Source: Primulina eburnea
Lineage: Eukaryota; Streptophyta; Magnoliopsida; Lamiales; Gesneriaceae
Direction: 5' to 3'
NCBI RefSeq assembly: GCF_022965805.1
Contig: NC_133102.1
Span: forward strand, 7,634,885-7,698,884
DNA: 64,000 bases
A program made the position numbers and the translations under genes. This document shows, piece after piece, positions 35,648-47,553 of this stretch. Position 1 is the stretch's first letter. Each line of letters starts with the position of its first letter. Under the pieces are notes generated by a model. It was not told where the DNA came from. It saw nothing but the letters and a program-made list of their open reading frames with translations, and did not search any database.

Positions 35648-36040
35648 CTCGCTAGGGCGGTCAAAAGTGTCCGCCCTAGCGAGAGTCTGTCTGCCCGAAA
35701 ATTACGAGTGCTCGCTGGGGCGGACAAAAGTGTCCGCCCTAGCGGGAGAACCTCGGTTTTAAAAATTTTAAAAAGACGCGAGTGTTCGTTAGGGAGGTCA
35801 GTTTAGACCGCCCGAGCGAGACATCCTCGACTAAAATTATTTTGAAAAGTTGTAACACTCGCGGGGGCGGTCAAGTTTGACCGCCCTAGCGAGGGATTTT
35901 CGGGAAAAAATGTTTTTGAAAATTTCGATTCCTCGCTGGGGCGGACAAAAGTGTCCGCCCTAGCGATGCATGCTCGGCCAAAAATCCATTACAAATTACA
36001 ACCTCTCGCTGGGGCGGTTAAAATGAACCGCCCTAGTGAG
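35648..36040. repeat. Six inverted repeats upstream of Athila ORF3
   Basis: Units start at 35648, 35711, 35785, 35858, 35932 and 36005 (spacing 63, 74, 73, 74, 73). Arms are CTCGCTAGGGCGG and CCGCCCTAGCGAG with 6-8-bp loops, the same type as in the LTRs. The array sits between the pol stop (36197) and ORF3 start (35359). Confidence 0.95.
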
Positions 36041-36196
36041 GTATTTTCGAACTCATTTTGAAAAAAATTTTAATGCAAATGCCATGCAATTATCTAAATG
36101 CAAATGATGCAATTAATTAACTAACGAAAAGAATAAAATAAGGAGTAGAAGTAGTTCTCAATTTATCGTCTAGAGCTCGACTTTTCACCCATGTCC

Positions 36197-39100
36197 TTAA
36201 CGACTGTCTTGGAGCCGAGTGACTCCAATTTGTGGCTCAATCGTGCCACCAATATAGTGCTTTAATCTTTGGGCGTTCACAGTAAACGTCCCTTCCTTGC
36301 CGTCATGCAACACCACTGCACCTGATGGGAACACCTCGGCTATAACGAATGGTCCTGACCATCTTGACTTCAGCTTGCCCGGAAAGAGTCGTAAGCGAGA
36401 GTTGTATAACAACACCGCTTCACCCACTTTGAATTCTCTTCTTACAATGTGTTTATCATGGGCTCTTTTGGTGCGTTCCTTGTAAGATAGGGCAAGATCA
36501 TACGCTGTACCTCGGAACTCATCCAACTGACTCAACTGCAACAGTCGTTTTTCACCTGCAAGAGCAAAATCAAAGTTCAGTGCCTTGGTCGCCCAATATG
36601 CTCTATGCTCTAATTCTACGGGTAGATGACATGCTTTACCAAAAAGTAACCTATATGGTGTAGTGCCTATAGGTGTTTTGAACGCAGTACGATAAGCCCA
36701 CAAAGCATCATCTAACCGAATGGACCAGTCCTTTCGATTCACATTAACCGTCTTTTCTAAAATCCTCTTAATCTCTCGATTGGACACTTCAACTTGTCCA
36801 CTAGTCTGAGGGTGGTATGGAGTGGAAACTTTGTGGGTGACACCATATTTGCCCATCAGTTTATCAAAAATTTTGTTGCAAAAATGGGTGCCACCATCAC
36901 TTATGATTGCACGTGGTGTACCGAATCGATTAAAAATGTGTTTTTTCAAAAATTTTAACACCACTTGTGCATCATTCGTGGCACAAGCCTCCGCCTCCAC
37001 CCATTTAGATACATACTCTACTGCCACCAAAATAAATTTCTTTGTAAAAGACGCAGGAAAAGGACCCATAAAATCAATCCCCCACACATCAAATATTTCA
37101 CACTCAATAATGTTATTCAAAGGCATCTCATGACGGTTAGAAATATTACCTGTGCGTTGGCATCTATCACAATTGAGAACATACAAACGAGCATCCTTAA
37201 AAAGAGTTGGCCAATAGAAGCCACATTCGAGTACCTTAGATGCCGTCCGTATGGGTCCAAAGTGACCACCTACCTCACGGTCATGGCAGTGGTTCAGAAT
37301 TTGACTGGTTTCCTCCTCCGCTACACATCTCCTTATCATGGCATCTGCACAGATTTTAAACAAAAACGGTTCCTCCCAAAAATAATATTTCACGTCAGAA
37401 AAGAATTTCTTTCTTTGGTGAAACGATAAATTTGGGGGAGGTGTGCCAGTGACAAGAAAATTTGCGAAATTGGCATACCAAGGGCACGCATTTACCTCAA
37501 ACAATTGCTCATCAGGGAACCAGTCATCTATATCAGTGTTAAAGCCATTAATTCTAACATCCTCAAGCCTAGACAGATGATCAGCAACCACATTTTCTAC
37601 ACCCTTTTTATCTCGAATCTCGAGATCAAATTCTTGCAATAGTAAAATCCACCTAATTAACCTAGGTTTCGCATCTTTCTTAGCAAGCAAGTATTTTAGG
37701 GCAGAATGATCTGTATACACAATCACTTTAGACAGAACAAGGTATGAATGAAATTTCTCAAAAGCAAATACTATAGCAAGTAGTTCCTTTTCAGTAGTAG
37801 CATAATTCAATTGAGCATCATTTAAGGTCTTACTTGCATAGTAGATGGTATGAAATACCTTGTTCTTCCTTTGACCCAGCACCGCACCAACAGCTGTATC
37901 ACTAGCATCGCACATTACCTCAAACGGTAACTCCCAATCAGGGGCAGTCAGCACAGGTGCTGTCACCAAGCTCTTCTTGAGTACTTCGAATGCCTGCAGA
38001 CAAGTAGAATCAAAATTAAACTCAACATCTTTCATCAACAAAGAGGATAAAGGTTTAGCAATTTTAGAAAAATCCTTAATAAAACGCCTATAAAAACCCG
38101 CATGGCCTAGGAAACTTCGAACTCCCTTTATCGATGAAGGTGGTGGTAGATTTTTGATCACTTCCACCTTGGCCTTGTCGACCTCGATTCCATTCTCCGA
38201 TACTTTGTGTCCTAACACAATCCCCTCTTGCACCATGAAGTGACATTTCTCCCAATTTAACACCAAATTGCTCTCTTCACATCTAATGAGCACCAAATTC
38301 AAATTTTTTAAACATTCATCAAATGAAGAGCCAAAAATAGAGAAATCATCCATAAAAACTTCAAGAAAATTCTCAATCATGTCATGAAAAATAGCGGTCA
38401 TGCATCTTTGAAATGTAGCAGGTGCATTGCATAGACCAAAGGGCATACGCCTAAACGCAAAAGTACCATAAGGGCAAGTGAAAGTAGTTTTCTCTTGGTC
38501 CTCGGGTGCAATTGTGATTTGGTTGTATCCCGAATATCCATCCAAAAAACAGTAAAATTCATGACCGGCTAATCGTTCAATCATTTGATCAATAAATGGC
38601 AAGGGGAAGTGATCTTTACGGGTTGCATCATTTAATTTCCTATAATCCATGCACACACGCCAACCCGTAACGATTCTAGTGGGAATCAACTCATTTTTTT
38701 CATTGGTAATAACAGTAATCCCACCCTTTTTAGGCACACATTGTACAGGACTTACCCACGCACTATCAGAGATAGGATAGATAATACCTGCGTCCAGAAG
38801 TTTGATCGTTTCAGCTTTTACTACCTCTTGCATCTTTGGATTGAGTCTCCTTTGTGGTTGTGCTAGAGGTGAGTACTTATCTTCCATTAGGATTTTGTGC
38901 ATGCAGATCGAAGGACTTATCCCCTTGATGTCCGAAACTTTCCAAGCGAATGCTCCTCTATGCTCCTTAAGGACTCCCAAGAGCTTACTCTCCATATCGT
39001 CTGTCAAAGAAGAGGAAATAATAACAGGCAGTTTATTATTTTCTCCTAAATATACGTACTTGAGATGTGGAGGTAGTGGTTTGAGCTCCAAAGTGGGTGG

Positions 39101-40738
39101 CTCCTCTAGGCTTGACTTTTGAGGCACTAAATCTTTTCTATCCCCCAATTCCTCTAGTCGAAGCCTCACTTGCTTTCTCCAAGGTGGAATGGCATTCAAA
39201 TGAGCTACCATCTCCATCCTTTCCTTGTCCAGCTCGTCCTCCTGTTTTTCAGTAGTGAGAGTAGCCTCCAATGGCTCTTGCAATCCATCCTGCACAAAAT
39301 CACAAACAAGAGAATCTAAGACATCAACGCGAAAACAACTATCATCGTGCATTGTGTGCTTGAGAGTATTAAAGACATCAAAAATAATTTCTTCTTCTCC
39401 AACTCTCAGTCTCAATTTTCCCTCGTCAACATCGATCAGTGCTTTCCCTGTAGCCAGAAATGGTCTCCCTAGGATTAAAGGCATCTCCAAATCTTCCTCC
39501 ATATCAAGTACTACAAAATCTGCAGGAAAAATAAACTTATCCACTTTCACCAAGACATCTTCGATAATCCCACGTGGATACTTGACAGATCTGTCAGCCA
39601 GCTGCAATGACATCCTAGTTGGCTTGGGTTCACCCAATCCCAGTCTCCTAAACACAGAATACGGCATCAAATTAATACTCGCACCAAGATCACATAGAGC
39701 TTTATGAAAATTAATATCACCAATAATGCAAGGTATAGAGAAACTCCCTGGATCTTTTTGCTTAGGAGGCATCCTGTTTTGAACTAAAGCGGAGCAATTT
39801 TCAGTCAAGTTCACAGTCATATGATCTTCTAGCTTCCGCTTGTTTGCTAAGATATCTTTCAAGAATTTTGCATAACTTGGCATATTCAGTAAAGCATCAG
39901 CAAAAGGAATGTTAATATGCAGTTTTTTGAATATCTCAAGAAATTTACCAAATTGTGCATCTAACTTAGCTTTTTTCAGTGCTGCAGGAAAAGGTGGGGG
40001 GATAACAATTTTACTCGGTGCAATAGGTGTAAAAGTAGAGTTAGAAGACTTACCTCCTTGCTGTTCCACCTCATCCTCACCTTGCTTGTTCTTTTCCTCC
40101 TTAGACTCAAGTGCCTTTCCACTGCGCAATTCCACAGCTTTCACATGCTCTCTCGGGTTAGTCTCCGTGTTGCTTGGCAAAGTTCCTTGCTCCCTATTAG
40201 CAATTAACTTAGCCAATTGTCCAATTTGATTCTCTAACCCTTTTATGGATGCATCCTGATTCTGAAATCTCGTCTCGGTTGCAGAAATAAATTTAGTCAT
40301 CATTTGCTCTAAATTTGACTTCTCCTCCCTAGGCGGTTCTGGCTTGAATCCTTGGTGCATCCCATGTGGTGGCCCTCTTTGTTGGCGGTTTTGGTTGTTT
40401 TGACCTCCCCACGAAAAGTTTGGGTGATTCCTCCATCCCGGATTATAGGAGTTTGAATAAGGGTCATTTCTAGGACGGTTCTGGAATCCCACGTGTTTTG
40501 CTCCCTCAGGCACATAGAATGGATTGCCATCTTGGCAATCCTGCACGTCATGCTCACCTCCACACTTATCACAGAAAATCTCTTGCAGACGCATAACCGA
40601 TCCACTCGCACTCATCCCATCAATCTTTCTGTTCAAAGCCTCCAACTGTGCTGACACCGCAGACAAATCAGTAACTTGATTAACCCCCGCACCTCGTTTC
40701 TGCCTATCAGAATGAGGATGATAGCTGCTAGCAGCCAT
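36197..40738 (-). CDS. Athila Pol: protease, RT, RNase H, integrase
   Basis: 1513 open codons from [10 protein letters not shown]; the true N terminus is probably a continuation of gag. A zinc knuckle of CX2CX3HX4C form (C56, C59, H63, C68) is followed by a Lys/Glu-rich linker. The protease has DLGAS at 350-354. RT spans about 600-810 with FMDD at 795-798. RNase H lies at about 930-1060 ([22 protein letters not shown]). The integrase zinc domain has CDRCQRTGN, and the core has [21 protein letters not shown] and a downstream Glu. All catalytic motifs look intact, which with near-identical LTRs suggests a very recent insertion. Confidence 0.95.
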   Translation of the reverse strand: MAASSYHPHSDRQKRGAGVNQVTDLSAVSAQLEALNRKIDGMSASGSVMRLQEIFCDKCGGEHDVQDCQDGNPFYVPEGAKHVGFQNRPRNDPYSNSYNPGWRNHPNFSWGGQNNQNRQQRGPPHGMHQGFKPEPPREEKSNLEQMMTKFISATETRFQNQDASIKGLENQIGQLAKLIANREQGTLPSNTETNPREHVKAVELRSGKALESKEEKNKQGEDEVEQQGGKSSNSTFTPIAPSKIVIPPPFPAALKKAKLDAQFGKFLEIFKKLHINIPFADALLNMPSYAKFLKDILANKRKLEDHMTVNLTENCSALVQNRMPPKQKDPGSFSIPCIIGDINFHKALCDLGASINLMPYSVFRRLGLGEPKPTRMSLQLADRSVKYPRGIIEDVLVKVDKFIFPADFVVLDMEEDLEMPLILGRPFLATGKALIDVDEGKLRLRVGEEEIIFDVFNTLKHTMHDDSCFRVDVLDSLVCDFVQDGLQEPLEATLTTEKQEDELDKERMEMVAHLNAIPPWRKQVRLRLEELGDRKDLVPQKSSLEEPPTLELKPLPPHLKYVYLGENNKLPVIISSSLTDDMESKLLGVLKEHRGAFAWKVSDIKGISPSICMHKILMEDKYSPLAQPQRRLNPKMQEVVKAETIKLLDAGIIYPISDSAWVSPVQCVPKKGGITVITNEKNELIPTRIVTGWRVCMDYRKLNDATRKDHFPLPFIDQMIERLAGHEFYCFLDGYSGYNQITIAPEDQEKTTFTCPYGTFAFRRMPFGLCNAPATFQRCMTAIFHDMIENFLEVFMDDFSIFGSSFDECLKNLNLVLIRCEESNLVLNWEKCHFMVQEGIVLGHKVSENGIEVDKAKVEVIKNLPPPSSIKGVRSFLGHAGFYRRFIKDFSKIAKPLSSLLMKDVEFNFDSTCLQAFEVLKKSLVTAPVLTAPDWELPFEVMCDASDTAVGAVLGQRKNKVFHTIYYASKTLNDAQLNYATTEKELLAIVFAFEKFHSYLVLSKVIVYTDHSALKYLLAKKDAKPRLIRWILLLQEFDLEIRDKKGVENVVADHLSRLEDVRINGFNTDIDDWFPDEQLFEVNACPWYANFANFLVTGTPPPNLSFHQRKKFFSDVKYYFWEEPFLFKICADAMIRRCVAEEETSQILNHCHDREVGGHFGPIRTASKVLECGFYWPTLFKDARLYVLNCDRCQRTGNISNRHEMPLNNIIECEIFDVWGIDFMGPFPASFTKKFILVAVEYVSKWVEAEACATNDAQVVLKFLKKHIFNRFGTPRAIISDGGTHFCNKIFDKLMGKYGVTHKVSTPYHPQTSGQVEVSNREIKRILEKTVNVNRKDWSIRLDDALWAYRTAFKTPIGTTPYRLLFGKACHLPVELEHRAYWATKALNFDFALAGEKRLLQLSQLDEFRGTAYDLALSYKERTKRAHDKHIVRREFKVGEAVLLYNSRLRLFPGKLKSRWSGPFVIAEVFPSGAVVLHDGKEGTFTVNAQRLKHYIGGTIEPQIGVTRLQDSR

Positions 40739-41502
40739 CTCCTCAATAATTCATATCCTTCCTCAGCCGTTTTTCTCAGCAAGTTACCACAGGCAGCAGC
40801 ATCTATCATGGTACGGTTAGAAGTAAGCAGACCGTAGTAAAAAGTTTGAACAACTAACCCAAGAGGTAGCTCATGGTGTGGACATCTCCTCAATAAATCC
40901 TTGTATCGCTCCCACGCCTCGTAAAGTGACTCAAGCTCATATTGAGCAAAAGTAGTAATGTCGGCTCTCAGCTTCATAGTCTTCGACGGAGGAAAGTACT
41001 TGGTCAGGAATGCCTTCGCCATATCCTCCCATGTAGTGATAGACCCTACAGGCAAACAGTTTAACCACGCCTTAGCTTTATCTCTTAGTGAAAATGGAAA
41101 TAAACGCAAACGAACAGCATCATCAGACACAGCATTAAACTTAAAAGTATCGCAAATTTCAAGAAAATCAGCTATATGAGAATTAGGGTCGTCAAGTGCA
41201 CTTCCCCCAAATTGAACAGTGTTTTGAATCATCTGAATGATAGCTGGCTTGATCTCAAACTGGTTAGCTCGGATGACTGGTCTCACGATGCTTGGACGTG
41301 CTCCCTCAAGAGACGGTTGTGCATAATCCATCATCGGAATGCGACGTGGTATCTCAACTTGTCTATTGTCACGCTGTTCCTCTCCACGTTCTTGCTCGTG
41401 TCTTTCCATCTGTTCTTTGAGTCTTTGTTGCTGTCTTCGTCTGCGGAAAGTTCTTTCGATTTCAGGGTCAAATTCAAGCTCCACGTCGAGTGATCTTCGC
41501 AT
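40633..41502 (-). CDS. Athila Gag (frameshifted relative to pol)
   Basis: ATG at 41502 ([19 protein letters not shown]), chosen over the upstream frame start because it begins the charged N terminus. The capsid domain is typical of plant Ty3 Gag ([52 protein letters not shown]). Near 40745 the frame runs out of register with pol: a single missing G after ELL would explain it, so residues after about EEGYELL are out of frame. In related elements gag and pol are one frame. Either a real 1-nt deletion or a sequencing error. Confidence 0.88.
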   Translation of the reverse strand: MRRSLDVELEFDPEIERTFRRRRQQQRLKEQMERHEQERGEEQRDNRQVEIPRRIPMMDYAQPSLEGARPSIVRPVIRANQFEIKPAIIQMIQNTVQFGGSALDDPNSHIADFLEICDTFKFNAVSDDAVRLRLFPFSLRDKAKAWLNCLPVGSITTWEDMAKAFLTKYFPPSKTMKLRADITTFAQYELESLYEAWERYKDLLRRCPHHELPLGLVVQTFYYGLLTSNRTMIDAAACGNLLRKTAEEGYELLRRWLLAAIILILIGRNEVRGLIKLLICLRCQHSWRL

Positions 41503-41604
41503 GCACCACAAGAAAAATCTGCAACAGAATAGGAGTATCAACTAACAATAAAATAAATAATACTAAAGAATTTAAATGAAAAATAAAAAATTGTGAATCA
41601 ACAG

Positions 41605-41622
41605 TCCCCGGCAACGGCGCCA
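41605..41622 (-). promoter_or_regulatory. Athila PBS, tRNA-Asp type
   Basis: Minus strand TGGCGCCGTTGCCGGGGA, six bases inside the 5' LTR. This PBS is characteristic of Athila/Tat elements. Confidence 0.93.
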
Positions 41623-41628
41623 AAAACT

Positions 41629-43120
41629 TGATCGAGCCAAACTTGCACAGTGAATAGTCCCAAAATTTGTTTTATAAATGAAAGCTCGATTTAAAATATC
41701 GCAAGTGCACGATAGTCAAGTTATAATAAACGTACGTGAATACGAGTATCGATCCACAAGGACTGCGTTACACTATTCTTATTTTCACTTAAATTTCTCT
41801 AGCAACGATAGATGGAGTTGGTGATTAAACTAAAGTGAATTTAATACTAAAATGATTAAAATGCAAGAACAAATAATCAAGAAATCAATGATTAAATTGG
41901 ATGAAAATCAAATGAGAAACGAATTTGTTGGGAATTATCAGTTCACCTACCACTCGTGTTCAGATAATTAGACTCGACTTTTACTCGTGCATTCGACGGA
42001 ATTCCCTAGACTAATCAATATACTCTGTCGAGCTATATTAATACTAATCATAAACATGCAGTAATCAAGTGTCCTCAATTATTTAACAGTTCACGATTGC
42101 ATTACGTTCTATGGAATCCACTAGCTTTCATCCGGGTGAACTATTACTATCGACACGTACCCAATTCCGTATGTCTACTAAAATTGTAAGTCCGTGGTTT
42201 ATACTATGCGATCCTATTGTTAATTAGTCTGTCGAAATCGTTAACAACATGCAATAATCAAAGGAAGATAGCTAGGCTTCGCTTGAAACAAGAAATAACA
42301 ATAGCATAAACAAATCACTTGTAAAAATGTCAAGAAATAATGTTAAACAACGAGTATGGGTAGGATCCCCTCAAATCCCAACAAATTTAGAGTTTAGCCA
42401 ACCAAATTCATACTAAAAATCAACAATCTATGCAAGAGAATAAAATACTGAATAATAAAATACTAAATATGACGATGGAAGATGGCTGCGACGCTTGGAA
42501 TTCTCGAGTTCTTCGAAAGTCTTCCTTACTCCTAGCCTTCTCTCCCAGAAAAAATGATGAAAATATGATGTGTAAGTCTGAAAAACGGCGCCCAATCTCG
42601 TGTATTAGGTTAGTGGTCTTGGATAGAGTCCATGAAAATAGAAACAAATCTCGCAGAATCTTGCTGGATCGCGTAACTCGCTAGGGCGGTAGGTTTTGAC
42701 CGCTGGGGCGAGTGACTCTCGAATAAAAACTTTGAGCCTTCTCTCTAGTCTCGCTGGGGCGGCCACTTTTGACCGCCCGAGCGAGAGATCTTCTGTTAAA
42801 TTCTCTTGTCCAGGCTAGCAGTCTCGCTGGGGCGGTCAGTTTTAACCGCCCTAGCGAGAGGTCTTCTGTTCGATATCCTCGGTAAGACTAGAATGCTCGC
42901 TGGGGCGGTCAGTTTTGACCGCCCTAGCGAGGCTTCTTCGTTGTTGTGCCCATTTTCTGCTATATTTGGTTCCATTCCTACAAAATACCACAAAACACAC
43001 GAAATCAGTCATATGCTAAATAATGCAAACAAAATGCAAGAATAAACTAGAACAAGCTAATATGATGTATGAATGCGACTCGAAACCAACACTAAAAACA
43101 CGTAAAAACGAGTCCTATCA
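41629..43120 (-). repeat. 5' LTR of Athila (1492 bp)
   Basis: TGATCGAGCC...GTCCTATCA, followed by ATCAC. Inverted repeats start at 42677, 42750, 42823 and 42896. Confidence 0.94.
42677..42931. repeat. Four inverted repeats at exact 73-bp period, Athila 5' LTR
   Basis: Same units as in the 3' LTR, with three successive spacings of exactly 73 bp. The array lies about 190-445 bp into the LTR in its sense direction, i.e. in U3. Confidence 0.95.
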
Positions 43121-44257
43121 ATCACTGTCACTGGAATGAATTTCTGAGTCAGATGACTCAGAACTAGAGTCCGCCCACTTAGATTTGCTTTCTTCGGCAA
43201 TCATCGCTTTTCGATCTCTTCTGGACTTTTTGTCATTCCTCTTGTGATCCTTTCTCTTTTGGTCATCCTTCTTTGGTTTAGGACAATCAACAATGAAGTG
43301 ACCTAACTTTCCACAGTTAAAGCATCCCATATCACCAGATGGTGAATCTTTCTTGAAGTTGCGATTGGGACCCTGATAGGTTCGATGGTTCTTCTTCATG
43401 AACCTGGAGAATTTCTTTACAAATAAGGACATTGCATCACTACTGATTTGTTCAGCAGTCTTCTCCATTGTATTGTCAATGATCACAACAGGTACTGCCT
43501 GAGGTGCAACTGCAGCAGCAGTAGAAGAGGTAGAGGCAGTAGCAGTAAGAGCAGTAGCAGTAGCAGCAAGAGCCTTGGCATGTAGGCTTGAAGGCTCTTC
43601 TCCACTTCTCACTTCCAATTCGAACTCGTAGGCTTTCAGATCTGCAAATAAGTCGTGCAATTCCAATTTGTTCAAGTCTTTGGATACTCTCATAGCCATT
43701 GTTTTAACATCCCATTCTCTGGGTAAAGCTCTCATCACCTTGAGGGCTATCTCTCTGTTGCTATGCTCTTTACCCAGAGCAGCTAGCTCATTGAACAGGC
43801 TACTGAATCTTTCATCAAACTCATTTAGAGTTTCACCAGCTCTCATTTTCAGATTTTCAAACTTCTGCATTGCTACAGACAGTTTGTTTTCTTTCGTTTG
43901 CTCATTTCCTTCACATATCTGGATGAGCTTCTCCCAAATATCCTTTGCAGTAGAACACATTTTAATCTTGCTGAAAGTGTTCTTGTCGAGAGTTTTATAC
44001 AATATATCTTTCGCCACATTATCAAGATTGGTCTTTTTCTTATCTTCACTGGTCCATTCACTTCTTGATTTTTCGACCATCTGTGATGCACCGTCAGTAA
44101 CAGCAACAGCTGTGTTAGGCTTTAAGATTTTCAGTGGACCATCTGTGATGACATACCACATGTCATCATCTTGTGCTGCAAGATGAGCTTGCATTCTTAT
44201 CTTCCAGTCATCAAAATCTTCCTTAGAGAACATAGGGATCTTGCTGAAGTGTGCCAT
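43121..44257 (-). pseudogene. Sirevirus Gag, split by Athila
   Basis: First true ATG at 44257 (MAHFSKIPMFSKEDFDDWK); upstream codons cross the PBS. 379 residues with a copia UBN2-type capsid domain (about 60-220: KDIWEKLIQICEGNEQTKENK, ALPREWDVKTMAMRV), an Ala/Thr-rich linker and a CCHC zinc knuckle (CFNCGKLGHFIVDC, plus-strand ~43283-43325), then a basic and Ser/Asp-rich tail. At 43121 the frame meets Athila; it resumes on the far side at 31249 after allowing for the duplicated ATCAC. Confidence 0.9.
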
Positions 44258-44290
44258 TTGTTGTAGTTTTTCACGAACAAGAATAACCTG

Positions 44291-44303
44291 CTCTGATACC
44301 AAT
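44291..44303 (-). promoter_or_regulatory. Sirevirus PBS, initiator tRNA-Met type
   Basis: Minus strand ATTGGTATCAGAG, directly inside the 5' LTR. Confidence 0.9.
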
Positions 44304-45312
44304 TGTTGAGGATCGAAGTTGAGTTTAGAGGGGGGGTGAATAAACTCTACTCGTTTTTCGTTCTGATGAGGTACTAAAATCCTTTTAAGGATAGTAGTTT
44401 ATCTTGTGCGTATACTTTCACCTGATTACAATAAAACGTGCGGAAACAATCTGATGAAGTAATTGAAAAACAATAAAACAGTAGGCAGCAGTTGTTTATG
44501 GAAGTTCGAAGATAAACTCTTCTACGTCTCCCCTTTTTCTGTTTCCAGAAGGTATAACTAAAAGAATTTGGATATTACAGTACAACTCTTGTACACACCC
44601 ACTTCAGAAGGACTTACACTTCGGCCTACTGAAACTCTTAGTTTCTCAACTCACAAGAATACGAAACACAAAGTTCTGAAAAGACTCTTTTCAGATTACA
44701 GACTCTTCTAGATAAAGTATAAATGATGTAAAGATTGTGAAGAGTGTATAATCACTAACACAAGATGATCTTCGAGAGATCAGATATTTGCTATGAAGCG
44801 TGTGCTACTTTTCTTTGTGTTGAACTTTTGATTACTCAAGGAATTTCGATATTCGTCTGATAAGAGAGAAGCTTTGTTCCTTGAAGAATGATAATAAGCG
44901 AAGTGTCATGTCGAACAAGGATTTGATCCAAGTATATATAATCGACTGAGTTCAATGTTCACAATCAGAGTATGTCTTCAGATAACTGATACAATCAGCT
45001 TTATTACCGAAAGAAGTTCCTGCAGAAAAGCTATAAAACAATCAGTCATGTTTTATACTTAATTGGGTAAAGTGCATTAAATGACTCCGTATAGTATTTA
45101 ATGCTGCAATTAATACTAGTACTAGGAACTCTTTAACGGTAACAATTAAGATAGCAACGTTAGAAAACGTTCTCTACTGATTTTGTATTGTTATCCTTTT
45201 CTACTGGTTTAGTTATAGTAGATCAGCAGCTACTGAAAAGTTGTTCTATTGTTCTGGTCTGCTGGTCTACTGGTCTTAGTTATCATCGCCACAATAAAAT
45301 TCATGTCTAACA
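44304..45312 (-). repeat. 5' LTR of the Sirevirus (1009 bp)
   Basis: TGTTGAGGATCG to CATGTCTAACA, followed by the ACACT duplication. Confidence 0.93.
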
Positions 45313-45385
45313 ACACTATTAATATATTTACTTAAAAATAAATTAAATCAATCGAGGCCTAAAGGGTTTTATTGGCAATTATGAA

Positions 45386-45848
45386 TATAAATATTAAAGA
45401 TGGAATATATTTAACAAAAATTGAAGTGTAAATAAATACTCCTCTTTTTGTTTATATTGTCTTTTTTCGTTCACTTCAATTTTATATATAAAAAGCCTGT
45501 AAGGGTTTTATCAATCAAGATTTATGACGAACACAATGCTGCAGAAGCAATCAATCTTGAATCAAAGCACACAAGATAAAACACGGTCGAATTACGTGGT
45601 TTGGCATTGAGACACCTACATCCACGGGAGAACACGCCAACTTGTTTTTATTGATGAACTTAACGATGAAGGTTACAGGTGCAGAAAACAATAGCCAAAA
45701 GATGAATTATAATTGATCTTTTATCCTTCAAATGCTCTCGATCTTTTCTACTATCAGTGCACTCCTTATGATTTGCGAAGTCACGATGATCGACCTTGTT
45801 GTCCCTTTGATTCTTATGTGTGTTTCTTCGATTCGTCTCTCAAGCCAG

Positions 45849-45916
<68 letters not shown>

Positions 45917-46048
45917 CTGTCTGTTTGAGATACCTATCGGTTGATCCCTCCCAAGCCTACGTGAGCTCTCCAACTGAATATCTACTCCAAGCTTGTAACT
46001 AGCTGATTTGGTTATGGCCACTAACCAGCAGACGTTTATCCTTTAGGG
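45386..46048. other. Possible copia LTR remnant with (AT)n tract
   Basis: Contains ACGTGGTTTGGCATTGAG and ACATCCACGGGAGAAC (45594-45635), a block I associate with plant copia LTR or leader regions on the minus strand. No second LTR or coding part is seen. A 64-bp AT tract lies at 45850-45913. A TTCCAACA end at about 46916 beyond the MITE may be its terminus. Tentative. Confidence 0.35.
45850..45913. repeat. (AT)n microsatellite
   Basis: 64 bp of TA dinucleotide. Open frames reading YIYIYI here are not genes. Confidence 0.95.
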
Positions 46049-46908
46049 TGTGTTTGGTTGTGTGGATTAAACAAGGTTAGATAAATAATCAAGCATTTAT
46101 CTAATATTTAGTTAAGATTTTAAGATACTTTAATAATCACTTTGACCCGATTTAAGACACAATTTTATGGATACTTATTTGATTATTAATCTAATAAAAC
46201 AAGTGGGATAGGCTATCAACACTCATCAAATTACATTTTTATCCTCTTATTTCTTAATCCATGTCAACACTCATCATTTTAATACATGTCAAATATTATT
46301 TTGTCGTTTATTAAAAATACACAATCTACAAATAAATTTCTAATAAATATAACTATAAAATTAATATTCAAAATATTATTACTATTTGAATTATTAATTA
46401 AATGCATATTTACAAATATATTTCTAATAAATATATTTAAATTAATTTTAATAAATATAAATTATAATTATAAATATTAATTATCTATAAAATTATTTTA
46501 ATAATATTTATAATTATTTTAAAAAAAAACAATAATATTGTAATTATTACTAAATTTTATTTAACGGTAATATTCAAAATATTATTGTTATTTTAATTAT
46601 TAAGGTAAATACATATTAACAAATTTATTTCTAATAAATATATTTAAATTTATTTTAATAAATGTAAATTAAATTATAAATATTTAATCATCTATCCAAT
46701 TATTTTAAGAATATATATTTAATTATCATTTGAGGTATTTTGGTCATTACAATAAAATTTACAAAATTAATCCATCATTTTAAAATTATACTAAACACCA
46801 TGTTATTTATCCCACCATACTATTAATCCATATATCTCATTTTTTAATCACTCTATTTACTAATCATTTACTTATCACATCACACATACCAAATGAAGCA
46901 TTAGGGTA
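46049..46908. mobile_element. MITE-like AT-rich element
   Basis: The left end GGGTGTGTTTGGTTGTGTGG is mirrored by a right end ending ACACATACCAAATGAAGC, i.e. imperfect terminal inverted repeats around TTTGGT.TGTG. The interior is about 80% AT without coding sequence. The superfamily is uncertain and no clear duplication was found. Confidence 0.45.
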
Positions 46909-47118
46909 TTCCAACAACTAACCAACTTGTGAATCACCACACGATCCAACAAAAACAATTTTGGCTTTTCTATTTTCTTGTTCATTTTATTAAATAACGA
47001 AAATAAATATTATTTTTTTAAGGAAAATAATCTTTAAATCGGACAATCATCTCAGGATATGAAATGTTGGTGGCCCATTTTCTCATGCGGGAGGTGAAAT
47101 AATTAATTGAAACTATTA
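46909..47118. other. Short AT-rich spacer
   Basis: Nothing recognised apart from the possible LTR end TTCCAACA at its start. TATTA at 47114-47118 abuts copia copy 2. Confidence 0.3.
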
Positions 47119-47389
47119 TGAAAAAGTAAAAATTTATGGTAAAAAGTAAAAATTTCAAACTCTCAAAATTTACCAAACTACACACTTTATAATATTTTCT
47201 CTCTACTCAATTGTGATTTTCTTCACAGATGAGAGATCTATTTATAGAGTTCCATTACACATAATCAAAAAAATAAAATACATCATTACCTACATCATCA
47301 CACACAAATTTCTAATTTTACAACTCTTATTTTCAACATTCAAATATTCAACTATTATTTTTCAATATTCAAATCATTTATTTTCAACA
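47119..47389 (-). repeat. 3' LTR of copia copy 2 (271 bp)
   Basis: TGAAAAAGTAAAAATTT to ATTTATTTTCAACA. CTCCCCCTTGTG at 47390-47401 is the PPT (CACAAGGGGGAG on the minus strand). Confidence 0.88.
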
Positions 47390-47553
47390 CTCCCCCTTGT
47401 GATGATGATCATGATTTGATGATGTCTTCATTACGTGTTTTGTACTGCCTCGTTAAAAACCTTACTTGGAAAAACCCATTGGGATAAAAATCATAGTAAT
47501 GGAAAAAGAGTGCAGTCACGTAAACTCCCCTTCATGTTGACACGAACAATTCT

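Larger units (their letters stand above)
31250..43120 (-). mobile_element. Athila-type Ty3/gypsy element nested in the Sirevirus
   Basis: LTRs at 31250-32743 and 41629-43120 (TGATCGAGCC...GTCCTATCA) are flanked by a perfect ATCAC duplication (31245-31249, 43121-43125). The PBS is of tRNA-Asp type. Minus-strand order: gag, pol (protease, RT, RNase H, integrase), an inverted-repeat array, ORF3 and a 3' non-coding region. The ORF3 downstream of pol and the DLGAS protease fit Athila. The LTRs differ at only about two bases plus two 1-base indels. The part next to the 3' LTR (32744-34459) contains Sirevirus-like ghost sequence, so this stretch of the assembly is suspect. Confidence 0.92.
22741..45312 (-). 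mobile_element. Sirevirus (SIRE/Maximus-type Ty1/copia) with nested Athila
   Basis: LTRs at 22741-23752 and 44304-45312 (TGTTGAGGATCG...GTCTAACA) are flanked by a perfect 5-bp duplication, ACACT (22736-22740 and 45313-45317). On the minus strand the order is 5' LTR, tRNA-Met PBS, gag, pol (protease, integrase, RT, RNase H), env-like ORFs, PPT, 3' LTR. The env-like gene after pol and the UBN2-type Gag fit Sireviruses. Removing the 11,871-bp Athila leaves a ~10.7-kb element. LTR divergence is about 2% by eye. Confidence 0.93.

Noticed and set aside
39225..39707. Plus-strand open frames inside Athila pol (also 38802-39122, 36965-37429)
   Set aside because: Antisense shadows of a 1513-codon minus-strand polyprotein.
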